Part shown: positions 1 to 11,164 of the stretch, one piece after another | Layout: every line of letters begins with the position of its first letter | Position numbering within the stretch: the first letter of the stretch is position 1 | NCBI RefSeq assembly: GCF_004634425.1 | Contig: NZ_SBJL01000003.1 | Span: forward strand, 124,001 to 188,000 | Direction: 5' to 3' | Origin: Vitreimonas flagellata | Lineage (GTDB): Bacteria > Pseudomonadota > Alphaproteobacteria > Caulobacterales > Aquidulcibacteraceae | DNA: 64,000 nt | Position numbers and translations under genes: made by a program | The notes under the pieces: model-generated | The model's database searches: none | Seen by the model: the letters and a program-made list of their open reading frames with translations, nothing else | Told to the model about the DNA's origin: nothing

Positions 1-1098
1 ATCGATGGACACAACGATCTGCCGTGGGAAATCCGCGATAGCCACAACAACAATCTCGATGCCGTCGATCTCAATAGCGATACGCGCCAGCTCACGCCGC
101 CGCTGCATACCGATATCGCGCGCCTGCGCGAAGGCCGCGTGGGCGGGCAATTCTGGTCGGTCTATGTGCCGGCGGCCCTCAAAGGCACTGCGGCGACCGA
201 AGCTGTGTTCGAGCAGATTGATCTCACCCGCCGCATCATCGCGCGTTACCCGCGCGCGTTCGAATTCGCCGATAGCGCCGACGACATCGTGCGTATCCAC
301 CGCGCCGGCCGCATCGCTTCGATGTTCGGCATGGAGGGCGGCGAGGCGATCAACAACAATTTGGCGATGGTGCGCGAATTCCGCCAAGCGGGCGTGCTCT
401 ATATGACTCTGACGCACGGCCAGAACACCGATTGGGTCGATAGCGCCACGGCCGAGCCGCAGCACGGCGGGCTGACGCCGTTCGGTGAGGATGTCGTGCG
501 CGAGATGAACCGCGTCGGCATGCTGGTGGATCTGAGCCACGTGTCGGCCGATGCGATGCGCGATGCGCTGCGTGTCAGCACGGCGCCGGTGATTTTCTCG
601 CACTCCTCGGCGTTTGCGATCACGCCACATCCGCGCAACGTGCCGGATGACGTGCTGGAGCTGGTGCGCGCCAATGGCGGCGTGGTGATGGTCAATTTCT
701 ATCCGGGCTTCGTCGACAACAACGTGCGCAGCTGGAGTGCGAACCGCGCCGCTGAAGAAGCGCGGCTGAAGGCGCTCAATCCTGGCAGCGCTGCTGCGGT
801 GAGCCAAGGGCTGGTCGCGTGGGCGGCGGCAAATCCGCGTCCGACAACGCCGCTCTCAGCTGTCGCCGATCACATTGAGCACATTGGCCGCGTCGCCGGC
901 CGCGCGCATGTCGGCATTGGTTCGGATTATGACGGCGTGCCGTTCCTGCCCGAAGGTCTGGACGGCGTGGAAGATTATCCCGCGCTGTTTGTCGAGCTCG
1001 CGCGCCGGGGCTGGAGCGATGCGGAGCTGGCGGGCCTCGCCGGCGGCAATCTCTTGCGAGCGCTTCGCCAAGCCGAACGCGTCGCCGCGCGGGATTGA
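1..1098 (+). CDS. Membrane dipeptidase (peptidase M19), 5' truncated by window edge
   Basis: The frame is open from base 1, so the N-terminus, probably with a signal peptide, lies outside the window; 365 residues are visible. It begins with DGHNDLPW, whose H-x-D supplies two zinc ligands in the renal-dipeptidase family. Further ligands expected in the family are the Glu of FGMEGGEA, the His of LVDLSHVS and the His of IFSHSSAF. The C-terminal GIGSDYDGV and LAGGNLLR motifs are also typical. The enzyme should hydrolyse dipeptides in the periplasm or at the membrane. It precedes ybgC by about 46 bases on the same strand, but functional linkage to Tol-Pal is not implied. Confidence 0.93.
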   Translation: MDGHNDLPWEIRDSHNNNLDAVDLNSDTRQLTPPLHTDIARLREGRVGGQFWSVYVPAALKGTAATEAVFEQIDLTRRIIARYPRAFEFADSADDIVRIHRAGRIASMFGMEGGEAINNNLAMVREFRQAGVLYMTLTHGQNTDWVDSATAEPQHGGLTPFGEDVVREMNRVGMLVDLSHVSADAMRDALRVSTAPVIFSHSSAFAITPHPRNVPDDVLELVRANGGVVMVNFYPGFVDNNVRSWSANRAAEEARLKALNPGSAAAVSQGLVAWAAANPRPTTPLSAVADHIEHIGRVAGRAHVGIGSDYDGVPFLPEGLDGVEDYPALFVELARRGWSDAELAGLAGGNLLRALRQAERVAARD

Positions 1099-1144
1099 GG
1101 CGCAAGCCTTGGCTCTCTTGCTCTCAATCGTGTAGCGCTACCGC

Positions 1145-1591
1145 ATGAGCCAAGACGCCCCCAGCGCCGGCCGGTTCGAGGGCCGGGTCCATATTTTGCC
1201 GGTGCGGATCTATTACGAGGACACGGATTTCACCGGCCTCGTCTATCACGCCAATTACGTCCGCTATTGCGAGCGCGGGCGCAGCGATTTTCTGCGCCTC
1301 GCCGGTGTGCGCCATTCGCTGTTGCTGGCGGAGGCCGAGCCGCTGGGCTTTGCGGTTAACAAAGTTAACCTCGAATTTCTGAAGCCGGCCTGGATCGATG
1401 ACGCGCTGATCGTCCGCTCCATGTTCGAAACAATCAAAGGCCCGCGCATTTTCATCAGTCAGGAGATTGAGCGGGCGGGGGAAATCCTGGTTCGCGCCGA
1501 GGTCCAAGTCTGTTGCATAAGCCTCACAGGTAAGCCCAAGAGGCCGCCACCGGTGCTTTTGGACCGGCTTAAACCATTTCTAGAGCCGTGA
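1145..1591 (+). CDS. ybgC: Tol-Pal-associated acyl-CoA thioesterase YbgC
   Basis: A 148-residue hotdog-fold protein, normal for YbgC. The signature YYEDTDFTGLVYHANY spans residues 23-38, with D28 the family catalytic Asp and YHANY following. YbgC hydrolyses acyl-CoA thioesters and is almost always the first gene of the tol-pal cluster, as here. A perfect GGTTAAC-AAA-GTTAACC dyad occurs inside the gene but reads as ordinary codons (V-N-K-V-N). The gap to tolQ is 94 bases, so it may share a promoter with tolQ or be expressed separately. Confidence 0.95.
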   Translation: MSQDAPSAGRFEGRVHILPVRIYYEDTDFTGLVYHANYVRYCERGRSDFLRLAGVRHSLLLAEAEPLGFAVNKVNLEFLKPAWIDDALIVRSMFETIKGPRIFISQEIERAGEILVRAEVQVCCISLTGKPKRPPPVLLDRLKPFLEP

Positions 1592-1620
1592 GCGTCCAGC
1601 TTTTGACAAACTCCCCTGGC

Positions 1621-1638
1621 CTTAACGCACAGGTTAAG
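1621..1638. promoter_or_regulatory. Dyad CTTAAC-N6-GTTAAG upstream of tolQ
   Basis: A perfect 6-bp inverted repeat lies 48 bases before the tolQ start. It contains two TTAA cores separated by 8 bases. The CtrA consensus in Caulobacterales is TTAA-N7-TTAA, so this is one base off and only suggestive. It has no poly-T tract and does not look like a terminator. Confidence 0.3.
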
Positions 1639-1685
1639 CCAGCGGGGGCGCGGCTGAATCCTTAGTCGCGGAAGCGGGAGCGAGC

Positions 1686-2375
1686 ATGGAATCCGGCGCA
1701 GAACAGATCACCGTCTTTTCGTTGTTCCTTCAGGCCGACCCGGTCGTGAAGGCGGTGATGCTGATCTTGGCTATCGCCTCGATCTGGTCGTGGGCAGTGG
1801 CCGTCGACAAATGGATGCAATTTGGCGACCTGGAGCAGGCCGCACGCAAATTCGAACGCGATTTCTTTTCGGGTCGCACCGTCGATGAGATCGACGATCG
1901 CGGCGGCGACAAGCCGCGCGATGCGCTGGCGCGGGTGTTTGCGGCGGCCTCTCGCGAATTCCGCGAAGCGCGTCGCACCGGAATGCCGACGGGTGACGCC
2001 GCCAATCTTCTGCTCGCGCGCGCTGATCGCCTGATGCAAGCGCAAGTCTCGCGCGAACTCGGCCGCGCTTCGCGCAATTTGGGCGTGCTCGCCACGGTGG
2101 GCGCCGCATCGCCGTTCATCGGCCTCTTCGGCACGGTTTGGGGCATCATGAACGCCTTCACCGACATCGCCGAGCAACAACAAACCAATCTCGCCGTCGT
2201 GGCGCCCGGCATTGCCGAAGCTTTGTTCGCGACCGGCCTCGGTCTTGTCGCCGCTATCCCTGCGGTTATTTTCTACAACAAGTTCTCGGGCGATCTCGAT
2301 CGCTTCGCGGATCGTCTTGAGACGTTCAGCGATGAAGTCGCCGCGCGTCTATCGCGCCGTCTGGGCGAACGCTAA
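1686..2375 (+). CDS. tolQ: Tol-Pal system proton channel subunit TolQ
   Basis: A 229-residue inner-membrane protein of the MotA/TolQ/ExbB family. One membrane helix lies near residues 15-40. The conserved pair in the C-terminal half includes the [19 protein letters not shown] stretch (about 138-156) and [18 protein letters not shown] (about 178-195). TolQ with TolR forms the proton-driven motor that energises TolA during envelope constriction. GGGAG (within GCGGGAGCGAGC) precedes the ATG. The stop overlaps the tolR start by one base (TAATG), implying coupled translation. Confidence 0.97.
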   Translation: MESGAEQITVFSLFLQADPVVKAVMLILAIASIWSWAVAVDKWMQFGDLEQAARKFERDFFSGRTVDEIDDRGGDKPRDALARVFAAASREFREARRTGMPTGDAANLLLARADRLMQAQVSRELGRASRNLGVLATVGAASPFIGLFGTVWGIMNAFTDIAEQQQTNLAVVAPGIAEALFATGLGLVAAIPAVIFYNKFSGDLDRFADRLETFSDEVAARLSRRLGER

Positions 2376-2845
2376 TGGGCATGGGTTTAGCGCCCTCGTC
2401 GGGAGGCGGGCGTCGCGCACGACGTCGCCGCGGCCGGCTCAGCGAAATCAACGTCACGCCGTTCGTAGACGTGATGCTCGTGCTGCTCATCGTGTTCATG
2501 GTGACGGCGCCGCTGCTGACTGTGAGCATTCCCATCGAACTGCCGCGCACGGAGGCCAAGCAATCGCCAGCCGAGACCGAGCCGCTCTCGATCACCATTC
2601 GCGATGACGGCGTCATCTTCCTTCAGGAAACCCAAGTCACGATCGAAGAATTGGTGCCGAACCTGCGCGCCATTTCCGACAACGGCTATGATCGCGCGAT
2701 CTACATTCGCGGCGATGCACGCACGTCGTGGGATACGATGGCGCAAGTGCTGGCGAGCGTGAGCTCTGGCGGCTTCACCAAGCTGCAATTGGTGACGGAC
2801 ACCCAAGAGGGCGGCCAACGACGCGCGTCTGGCGGGGGCGACTAG
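2375..2845 (+). CDS. tolR: Tol-Pal system protein TolR
   Basis: A 156-residue single-pass ExbD/TolR protein. The Arg-rich cytosolic tail (residues 10-21) and ISEINVTPFVD-like entry (here SEINVTPFVD) lead into one membrane helix at about 33-52. D32 is the family's essential proton-path Asp. The periplasmic domain follows and contains the usual IRGDAR stretch. It overlaps tolQ by one base and tolA starts 4 bases downstream, so the four tol genes are a translationally coupled block. Confidence 0.97.
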   Translation: MGMGLAPSSGGGRRARRRRGRLSEINVTPFVDVMLVLLIVFMVTAPLLTVSIPIELPRTEAKQSPAETEPLSITIRDDGVIFLQETQVTIEELVPNLRAISDNGYDRAIYIRGDARTSWDTMAQVLASVSSGGFTKLQLVTDTQEGGQRRASGGGD

Positions 2846-2849
2846 GCAC

Positions 2850-3581
2850 ATGCGCCCCGGCGTCTTCGTCTCGATCATCGGCCATATCGGCGCCGTCTGG
2901 ATGACGATGCTGGCTTGGGAGGCGCGCCCCGCGCTGCTGCCGATGGCGGGCGCTGTGGTCCCGGTTGAGATCGTGGACGTCGCGGTGGAGTCCAACGTGC
3001 GCGCGCTGCAAGAAGCGGACGCGCAGGAAGAAGAAACCGCAGCACAAGACGAGACGATCCCTGAAGAGGCGGAGACAACGCCCGCTTCGGCGCCTGAACC
3101 CGCGCCGCGCCCACGCGATCGGAATCGGGACGCCTTCGAAGAATTGCTCAACGATCCAGGCCTGATCGACCGCAGCAAGGATCGTGCGCGCCCGCGTCCA
3201 AACAACGGCGAAATCGCGGAAAACACGCGCCAAGGCGCGGGGCCAGGCACGGCGGAATATGTGGCGCTTGAGGATCGCGCCCGCGCTCTGGCGCGCGCGC
3301 ATCTGCGCCGCTGCTGGCGCATGCCGGCCGATTTGCCCGATCCCGATCGCTTGGTGGTGACGGTTGAATTCGATCTCAACCGCAACGGAACACTGAACGG
3401 CCAGCCGCGCGTTACCAACCCGCGCAATTCGACGTTCGACCCCGCCATGCGCACGGCTGTTGAAGCGGCGCTGCGAGCCGTCCGTACCTGTGATCCTTTC
3501 CCGTTCGCTGACGATCCAGTTGTTGGTGAGCGTTATGACGTCTGGCGCCGGCAGGTTTATACCTTCCGTCCGAGTTTGTGA
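2850..3581 (+). CDS. tolA: TolA-type energy-transducing protein, short form
   Basis: At 243 residues this is much shorter than the E. coli protein. There is one N-terminal membrane helix (about 4-22) carrying S8-IIG-H12, the S-x3-H motif by which TolA/TonB contact TolQR or ExbBD. A Glu/Pro-rich acidic linker (about 50-95) follows in place of a long helical domain. The C-terminal TolA/TonB-like domain (about 135-243) contains two Cys (CWRMP and TCDPF) that could form a disulfide. It links the motor to TolB/Pal. Identity rests on operon position plus these features, since TolA sequence is poorly conserved. Confidence 0.9.
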   Translation: MRPGVFVSIIGHIGAVWMTMLAWEARPALLPMAGAVVPVEIVDVAVESNVRALQEADAQEEETAAQDETIPEEAETTPASAPEPAPRPRDRNRDAFEELLNDPGLIDRSKDRARPRPNNGEIAENTRQGAGPGTAEYVALEDRARALARAHLRRCWRMPADLPDPDRLVVTVEFDLNRNGTLNGQPRVTNPRNSTFDPAMRTAVEAALRAVRTCDPFPFADDPVVGERYDVWRRQVYTFRPSL

Positions 3582-3592
3582 GAGAGACCAAA

Positions 3593-4906
3593 ATGCGCTT
3601 GATCCGAGCCTTTTTCGCCGCGTTCGCCGTAGCGCTTCTCTTTGCCTTCGCGGCCCCCGCAAGCGGGCAGCTCCGCGTGGACATCAACGAAGGCCACCTC
3701 AATCCGATGCCTATTGCGGTGAACGATTTCATGGGCGGCACGCCGGCGGCCCAGCAGGTCGGCCGCGATGTTGCGGGCGTGATCCGCGCCAATCTCGAAC
3801 GCTCCGCGCTTTTCCGTCCAATCCCGTCGAGCGCCTTTATCGAGCGTATCAGCGCCATGGAAGTGCCGCCGCGCTTTGCCGATTGGCGCATCATCGACGC
3901 ACAAGCTCTGGTCGTCGGCCAAGTCACGCCGCTGCCGGACGGCCGCATCCGCATCGAGTTTCGCCTGTGGGATACGTTTGGCGAAACGTCGCTGACCGGT
4001 TTCCAATACGCAACCACACCGGACAATTGGCGCCGCATTGCGCACCGCATCTCGGATCAAATCTACGAGCAGCTCACCGGTGAGCGCGGCTATTTCGACA
4101 CGCGCATCGTGTTCGTGTCCGAAAGCGGCCCGCGCACGCGCCGTGTGAAGCGGCTGATGATCATGGATCAGGACGGCGCCAATCCGTTCTTCCTGACGGG
4201 CTCGGATGCAATGGTGCTGACGCCGCGCTTCTCGCCCTCGACGCAAATGATCACGTACATGAGTTTCGAGACGGGCGCGCCGCGCGTGTTCCTCTACAAT
4301 CTCGAAACCAATCGCCGTGAGGTGCTCGGTGATTTTCCGGGCATGACGTTCTCGCCGCGCTTTGCGCCGGATGGCTCGCGTATCGTGTTCACGCTCGATA
4401 TGAACGGCAATTCCGAGATTTTCTCGATGGACATGCGCTCGCGCGCACGCACCCGCCTCACCAACCACGCCGCGATCGATACATCACCGAGCTATTCGCC
4501 GGATGGATCGCAGATCGTGTTCAATTCGGATCGCGGTGGCTCACCACAGCTTTACGTGATGAATGCCGATGGTTCGGGCCAGCGCCGCATCAGCTTCGGT
4601 GAAGGCCGTTACTCAACGCCGGTGTGGTCGCCACGCGGCGATCTCATAGCGTTTACGCGTCAAGGTGGTGGGCGTTTTGCAATCGGCGTTATGCGCCCCG
4701 ATGGTTCTGGTGAACGCATCTTAACCGAAAGCTATCTCGACGAAGCGCCGACGTGGTCGCCTAATGGGCGTGTGATCATGTTCTTCCGCGAAGGACGCGG
4801 CACGGGCCCACGCTTGTGGTCCGTTGACCTTACCGGGCGCAATTTGCGTGAGATTCCAACGCAAACGGACGCATCTGACCCGGCTTGGTCGCCACTTTTG
4901 CCGTGA
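3593..4906 (+). CDS. tolB: Tol-Pal system beta-propeller protein TolB
   Basis: A periplasmic protein of 437 residues. The ATG at 3593 is preferred because it begins a clean signal peptide (Arg3, hydrophobic core, cleavage near ASG-Q) and has GAGAGA just upstream. A GTG at 3578 overlapping the tolA stop is also in frame. The N-terminal domain is followed by WD40-like PD40 repeats ([44 protein letters not shown]). TolB binds Pal and is released by TolA. It ends 106 bases before pal. Confidence 0.96.
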   Translation: MRLIRAFFAAFAVALLFAFAAPASGQLRVDINEGHLNPMPIAVNDFMGGTPAAQQVGRDVAGVIRANLERSALFRPIPSSAFIERISAMEVPPRFADWRIIDAQALVVGQVTPLPDGRIRIEFRLWDTFGETSLTGFQYATTPDNWRRIAHRISDQIYEQLTGERGYFDTRIVFVSESGPRTRRVKRLMIMDQDGANPFFLTGSDAMVLTPRFSPSTQMITYMSFETGAPRVFLYNLETNRREVLGDFPGMTFSPRFAPDGSRIVFTLDMNGNSEIFSMDMRSRARTRLTNHAAIDTSPSYSPDGSQIVFNSDRGGSPQLYVMNADGSGQRRISFGEGRYSTPVWSPRGDLIAFTRQGGGRFAIGVMRPDGSGERILTESYLDEAPTWSPNGRVIMFFREGRGTGPRLWSVDLTGRNLREIPTQTDASDPAWSPLLP

Positions 4907-5012
4907 TCACGTCACGTTTCTGCGCTAGGAACAATTCGTCTTGTGCAACATTATCGCTCCGAGCCGGGGCGCGAGCGTTCGCTGAACGCCACGCTGAAAG
5001 GGGACTAACCAT

Positions 5013-5510
5013 ATGCGTAAGTTTTTGATCGCCACCGCCGCTGTCGCGTCGCTCGCTGCATGCGCCAGCCGCCCGGAGCCGACCCCGACCCCGACGCCGA
5101 CCCCGACGCCGCAGGTTGAAACGCCGCAAGGCCCGGTCCCGGGTTCGGTTGAAGACTTCCGCGTGTCGGTCGGTGATCGCGTGTTCTTCGGCTATGACCG
5201 CTTCGATCTCTCGGCTGAAGCCCGCTCGGTGCTCGAGCGCCAGGCTGCTTGGCTCCGCCAATATCCGAACGTTCGCATCCTCGTCGCCGGCAATGCCGAC
5301 GAACGCGGCACGCGTGAATACAATTTGGCGCTCGGCGCCCGCCGCGCCGCCGCTGTGCGCGACTATCTCGTCTCGCTCGGCGTCGCCGCGAACCGCACCG
5401 AAACCGTCTCGTACGGCAAGGAGCGTCCGCTCGACCCGCGCACCAACGAGGAAGCCTGGAGCGTGAACCGCAACGGTCACACGCAGATCGTTTCTGGCGC
5501 TGTCTCGTAA
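5013..5510 (+). CDS. pal: Peptidoglycan-associated lipoprotein Pal
   Basis: A 165-residue outer-membrane lipoprotein with lipobox LAAC, so C17 is the lipidated residue. A Pro-Thr repeat (PT x5, residues about 22-32) encoded by near-perfect CCGACC/CCGACG hexamers forms a tether. The OmpA-like domain from about residue 60 contains GNADERGTREYNLALGARRA, with the Asp and Arg that bind meso-diaminopimelate. GAAAGGGGAC upstream is a strong ribosome-binding site. Pal anchors the outer membrane to peptidoglycan and partners TolB. Confidence 0.97.
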   Translation: MRKFLIATAAVASLAACASRPEPTPTPTPTPTPQVETPQGPVPGSVEDFRVSVGDRVFFGYDRFDLSAEARSVLERQAAWLRQYPNVRILVAGNADERGTREYNLALGARRAAAVRDYLVSLGVAANRTETVSYGKERPLDPRTNEEAWSVNRNGHTQIVSGAVS

Positions 5511-5553
5511 ACGTCAAAATTTGGCCCGAGCGAGTCGGCTAGGAACTTCGCCC

Positions 5554-6420
5554 ATGACGCATCGTTCGGCCTCCATTTTGAAACACACCCGGCTCGCGGC
5601 TTTCATCGCCGCGGCCGGGCTTTCTTTTGCAGCGCCCGCAATGGCGCAAACCACGTTGCCGCCGCCGGCTTTCGGCCAGGCGGATGCGCGCCAGGATCGC
5701 ATCGAGGAGCTGGAAGGCCAGCTCCGCGAAGCCACGGCTGAAAACGAGCGCCTGCAATACGAAATCATCCAACGCGATCGCGAGATCACGCGCCTGCGCG
5801 GCATGGTGGGCGAACTCGCTGGCGTGAACCAATCTCTCTCGACGCCGCCCGCAGAGGGGGCCGCGCCCGCGCCGGGTGCTGCGACCCCCGCGCCGAATGG
5901 CGGCGGCGGCCAAGCTTCCAATTCCGGCCTGAACGAGGCGCAGCGCGCCGCTGTCGGGACGCTCGGCGCTATACCGGCCGCGACTGCGCCTTCGGGCAGT
6001 AACCCACCGCCCGCAGCTGCCGCAGCGCCAGCCGATCCGGCCGCGCAATACAGTCGCGCGCGCGAGTTGCTTGTCGCGGGCCAACTCGCCGAAGCGGAGA
6101 CGGCGTTTGCAGATTTCCTGCAAGCCCATCCGCGTGCGAACACCGCCGTCGATGCACGTTTCTGGCTCGCCTACACGCAGCTGGCGCGCAACAATTACAA
6201 CGATGCGGCCACAAACTTCCTTGCATACATGCGCGCAGCGCCGAACGGTCCGCGGGCGGCCGAAGCGCAAGTGCGTCTCGGCATGGCGCTCATCGGCGGT
6301 GATCGCCGCGCCGAAGGCTGTGGCGCGTTCACCTCGCTCGCCACGCGCTATCCCAACGCGCCGCGCAACATCCGCGACCTCGCCACCCGCGAAGCCCGCG
6401 CCGCGCAGTGCGGCGCTTAA
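5554..6420 (+). CDS. cpoB: Cell division coordinator CpoB (YbgF)
   Basis: A periplasmic protein of 288 residues from the ATG at 5554, which has AGGAAC upstream and starts a signal peptide cleaved near AMA-Q. A TTG at 5521 would add residues before the signal peptide and is less likely. A coiled coil (about 40-85, RIEELEGQLREATAENERL) is followed by an Ala/Pro-rich linker, then TPR repeats (about 160-285: YSRARELLVAGQLAEAE, DARFWLAYTQLARNNYNDA). CpoB couples Tol to septal peptidoglycan synthesis. It closes the tol-pal operon before tilS. Confidence 0.93.
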   Translation: MTHRSASILKHTRLAAFIAAAGLSFAAPAMAQTTLPPPAFGQADARQDRIEELEGQLREATAENERLQYEIIQRDREITRLRGMVGELAGVNQSLSTPPAEGAAPAPGAATPAPNGGGGQASNSGLNEAQRAAVGTLGAIPAATAPSGSNPPPAAAAAPADPAAQYSRARELLVAGQLAEAETAFADFLQAHPRANTAVDARFWLAYTQLARNNYNDAATNFLAYMRAAPNGPRAAEAQVRLGMALIGGDRRAEGCGAFTSLATRYPNAPRNIRDLATREARAAQCGA

Positions 6421-6435
6421 TTCACTGAAGCCATC

Positions 6436-7668
6436 ATGCTCGATCGCCTAACGATCGAGCGCATGCGCGCCACCGGCGGCCCGGTGCTTGTCGCGCTCTC
6501 TGGCGGCGGCGATTCCGTTGCGCTGTTGGGTATGCTTGTTGCGGAATTTGGTGCTGATGCGGTGCGCGCAGGTGTGGTGGATCATGCCTTGCGCGAAGGC
6601 TCCGACGCCGACGCACGCCGCGCCCTCGGTTTCGCTGAGGCTGTGCGCGTGCAGGGCGCACTTCTCACGCTCGCTTGGCCAGAAGGCGCAAACCGCGCCC
6701 AGCAAGCGACGCGCAAAGCACGGTACGCGGCGCTCTGTGAACATGCCCGCCAGATCGGCGCCCACGTAATCGCCACCGCTCACAGTTCAGACGATCAAGC
6801 AGAGACGGTGTTCATGCGCGCCGGCGTCGGTTCAAGCTGGCGCGGCCTTGCCGGCATCGCGCCCTTTGCCGCCGCGCCGATCTGGCCGGAAGGACGCGGT
6901 CTCTATGTCGCGCGGCCGTTGCTAGGCGCCCGACGCGAGCAGCTGCGTGCTTATCTGCGCGAGCAGGGCGCCGAATGGATCGAAGATCCCGCCAACGCCA
7001 ATCCGAGATTTGAACGCGTGCGTATCCGCGCGCGGCTCGCAAACTTGGAGGCCGCGGGTTTTGATCCAATGCGGCTCGTCGCACTCGCGGCGCGCTTGCG
7101 TACCCAGGCTGACGCGCTCGATCGCGCGGCGCTCGCGCTGATCGAGCGCGCGGCCACCTTCGAGCCCAACATCTCGATCACGCGTGATGCGTGGCGTGCG
7201 CCAGATCTTGTGCGTCAACGCGCGCTGGCCGTTCTCACGGCGGCGGCAAGCGGTGGCGCGCGCGAGGCGTCGCTGGCGACGATGGCGGAGCTTGAGCCGC
7301 GCGTGGTCGCGCCGGACTACGAAGGCGGCACACATGGTGGTGTCGGCTTCCGCAATGCTGGCGCGCGACTCGTTCTGAGCCGCGACCCAGGCGCCGTGCT
7401 TGGCCGCGCTGACGGCGCAGCGCCGCTACATTCCGTCGAGCTACCGGTAAACGTGACTAAGGTTTGGGACGGCCGCATTGCGATTACCGCGCGCGAACCC
7501 GGTTGGCGCGCCGTTCCAGAACGTAACGCCGCCTTCGTCGCCGTCGAAAAGGGCGGGCGCCGTTTGACGCTGCAAGCCGCCAACGGTCTGCTCGACTGGC
7601 GTTCCCTTGCGCGGGATCGTGTGTCGCATGCGCTGGGCGCTACGGTTAATCCGCCGAAACCCTTGTGA
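6436..7668 (+). CDS. tilS: tRNA(Ile)-lysidine synthetase TilS
   Basis: A cytosolic protein of 410 residues. The PP-loop SGGGDS at residues 22-27 binds ATP. VVDHALR, TAHSSDDQAET and RPLLGARREQLRAYL are standard TilS blocks. It lysidinylates C34 of the tRNA-Ile that reads AUA. The C-terminal region (about 250-400) is divergent, as usual in Alphaproteobacteria. It sits 15 bases after cpoB and 152 bases before ftsH, an arrangement common in this class. Confidence 0.95.
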   Translation: MLDRLTIERMRATGGPVLVALSGGGDSVALLGMLVAEFGADAVRAGVVDHALREGSDADARRALGFAEAVRVQGALLTLAWPEGANRAQQATRKARYAALCEHARQIGAHVIATAHSSDDQAETVFMRAGVGSSWRGLAGIAPFAAAPIWPEGRGLYVARPLLGARREQLRAYLREQGAEWIEDPANANPRFERVRIRARLANLEAAGFDPMRLVALAARLRTQADALDRAALALIERAATFEPNISITRDAWRAPDLVRQRALAVLTAAASGGAREASLATMAELEPRVVAPDYEGGTHGGVGFRNAGARLVLSRDPGAVLGRADGAAPLHSVELPVNVTKVWDGRIAITAREPGWRAVPERNAAFVAVEKGGRRLTLQAANGLLDWRSLARDRVSHALGATVNPPKPL

Positions 7669-7820
7669 AATTAGGGCAAATTTCCACGTTCGCGTTCACC
7701 GGCCCTTGACCGGGATCGTGCTAGTTGGGGGTGTTCAGCGGCGGGCGCGGTCCCTATCTTGCTGAAGGAAGAGTTTCCGCGCCGGGCACGAACGCTCGGC
7801 GGCGGCCAGAAGGTTGCTCA

Positions 7821-9743
<1,923 letters not shown>

Positions 9744-9763
9744 AAGGGCGCATAAGACACGAA

Positions 9764-9793
9764 CCGCCGGCCACTGGCCGGCGGTTTTGTTTT
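9764..9793 (+). terminator. Intrinsic terminator of ftsH
   Basis: A perfect 9-bp stem, CCGCCGGCC (9764-9772) and GGCCGGCGG (9776-9784), has an ACT loop and is followed by TTTTGTTTT. It lies 20 bases after the ftsH stop and separates it from the VOC gene. Confidence 0.9.
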
Positions 9794-9825
9794 GGGGCTA
9801 GGGTTGCGCCTCAGAGGAGGCGCCC

Positions 9826-10200
9826 ATGCTTGCTGCAGCATCATTCACGCCGTTGATCGGTACGCTGAAGCCCGACGCCGCGAAGGCGTTTTACGGTGAC
9901 GTGCTCGGGCTCAAATTCGTCAATGATGACGGCTTCGCGCTTGTGTTCGAGGGCAAGAACGGCAGCATCCGCATCTCGCGCGTGCCCGCGGTGACGCCGC
10001 CGGCCTACGCTGTGCTGGGCTTCACCGTCGACAACATCGAAGCGACCGTCGATGGGCTCACCGCGAAGGGCGTCGTGTTCGCGCGCTATCCGTTCTTTGT
10101 GCAGGACGCGAAGGGGATTTGGTCCGCCCCGGATGGCGCGAAGGTCGCGTGGTTTCACGATCCGGATTTGAATCTGCTGAGCTTGGTGCAACCGGCCTAG
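9826..10200 (+). CDS. VOC (glyoxalase/bleomycin-resistance fold) family protein
   Basis: A cytosolic protein of 124 residues. Paired beta-alpha-beta-beta-beta modules are recognisable: FTPLIGTLKPDAAKAFYGDVLGLKFV at the N-terminus and AWFHDPDLNLLSLVQ at the C-terminus, giving the usual metal-site Glu/His-type positions only partly. The substrate cannot be inferred. GAGGAGG sits 6 bases before the ATG, a very strong ribosome-binding site. It converges on the SRPBCC gene, with the stops overlapping in the 10197-10200 region. Two other VOC proteins occur in the window. Confidence 0.82.
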   Translation: MLAAASFTPLIGTLKPDAAKAFYGDVLGLKFVNDDGFALVFEGKNGSIRISRVPAVTPPAYAVLGFTVDNIEATVDGLTAKGVVFARYPFFVQDAKGIWSAPDGAKVAWFHDPDLNLLSLVQPA

Positions 10201-10634
10201 GCTAACGCACTCACCAGATCGCCGATGATCTTCGTCCAACCTTGTTGCGTGCGCTCCGCGTACTCCGCCCAATCGGGGTGCAGGCGATGCGTCAGCACCA
10301 GCGCGCAGCTTTCGCCTTGCGGCGTGAGCTCGATCGTCACGACGCTGAGATCGCCTTGCTCGGCATCGACGCCCCAGGTGAAGACCAGCCGACGCGGGCG
10401 ATCGATTTCGCGATACGTGCCGGTGTGATTGATCTCTACGCCTTGGCGCGTGACGCGGTAATTGAACCCGCCGCCCACATACGCCTGATTGCTGAGGCTG
10501 ACGATCTGCTCGTCGCGCAGATGTGGGCCGAACATGAAGCGGCCGATCCAAACTGGATCGAGCCAGGCGTCGAACACGCGCTCTGCCGTTGCTTGGATTG
10601 TGCGTTCGACGCGGATGCTTGGCGCCTCGCTCAT
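10197..10634 (-). CDS. SRPBCC/AHSA1-type ligand-binding domain protein (second of pair)
   Basis: A 145-residue single-domain protein. The N-terminal RTIQATAERVFDAWLDPVWIGRFM and the middle GTYREIDRPRRLVFTW are diagnostic of the AHSA1 branch of the START-like superfamily, followed by HPDWAEYAERTQQGW near the end. Such proteins bind small hydrophobic ligands and usually accompany ArsR regulators. The ATG overlaps the stop of the upstream paralogue (ATGA), so it is co-translated as the third gene of an ArsR-SRPBCC-SRPBCC operon. The ligand is unknown. Confidence 0.85.
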   Translation of the reverse strand: MSEAPSIRVERTIQATAERVFDAWLDPVWIGRFMFGPHLRDEQIVSLSNQAYVGGGFNYRVTRQGVEINHTGTYREIDRPRRLVFTWGVDAEQGDLSVVTIELTPQGESCALVLTHRLHPDWAEYAERTQQGWTKIIGDLVSALA

Positions 10635-11155
10635 AGGCGCGTCTCATACGCTTCGTGCGCGGCGACGACGTCAGCCCAGAAATGATTGGCCGGCTTGCCC
10701 GCGAGCACGCTCGCCAGCGTTTCCAGATGCGCCGTCCAGCCGCCGGCGAAATCGCGCAGCGACGCTTCCGTGTCGATCTTCGTGTGGGTGAGCTTCAGGT
10801 GCGTTTCCTCACCCTTCGCGGTGAACTCGAAGCGCACCTCTGAAACATGCTGCTCGCCATCGCCCCATGTGATCGCGAGCAAGCGCGGGGGATCGAACGC
10901 GAGCACGCGGCCGGTCATCGGAAATTCGCCGCTCTCCATCTGCGCCCAGCGTTCGGGCGGCTTTTCGCTGGTGATGTTGCGGTGTGCGAAGAGGATGCTG
11001 AAGGCTTGGCCGTTAGCGCTCAGCGTATCGCCGCCTGTGAACCAGCGGCTGCGTTTGTCGCCGTCGACGAAATATGACCACACGCGCGCGATCGGCGCTT
11101 TGAGCGTGCGTTCGAGGACGAAGGTGTCAGGCGCCGTGGCGCGACCGAATTCCAT
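10631..11155 (-). CDS. SRPBCC/AHSA1-type ligand-binding domain protein (first of pair)
   Basis: A 174-residue paralogue of the downstream gene. Family landmarks are LERTLKAPIARVWSYFVDGDKRSRWF, VLAFDPPRLLAITWGDGE and the C-terminal GGWTAHLETLASVLAG. AGGAGCTCATC lies directly before the ATG. It begins 9 bases after the arsR-type gene and overlaps the next SRPBCC gene by four bases. It is likely derepressed together with its regulator. Confidence 0.86.
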   Translation of the reverse strand: MEFGRATAPDTFVLERTLKAPIARVWSYFVDGDKRSRWFTGGDTLSANGQAFSILFAHRNITSEKPPERWAQMESGEFPMTGRVLAFDPPRLLAITWGDGEQHVSEVRFEFTAKGEETHLKLTHTKIDTEASLRDFAGGWTAHLETLASVLAGKPANHFWADVVAAHEAYETRL

Positions 11156-11164
11156 GATGAGCTC

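Noticed and set aside
1354-1370. Perfect dyad GGTTAAC-AAA-GTTAACC
   Set aside because: Lies within ybgC and is explained by the codons for a conserved V-N-K-V-N stretch.
5080-5115. Tandem hexamer repeat in pal, considered as a CRISPR-like or phase-variable repeat
   Set aside because: It simply encodes the Pro-Thr linker after the lipobox and has no spacers.
7706-7726. TTGACC...GCTAGTTG as an ftsH promoter
   Set aside because: Spacing of the two elements is too short for a sigma-70 promoter, and no heat-shock promoter could be fitted.
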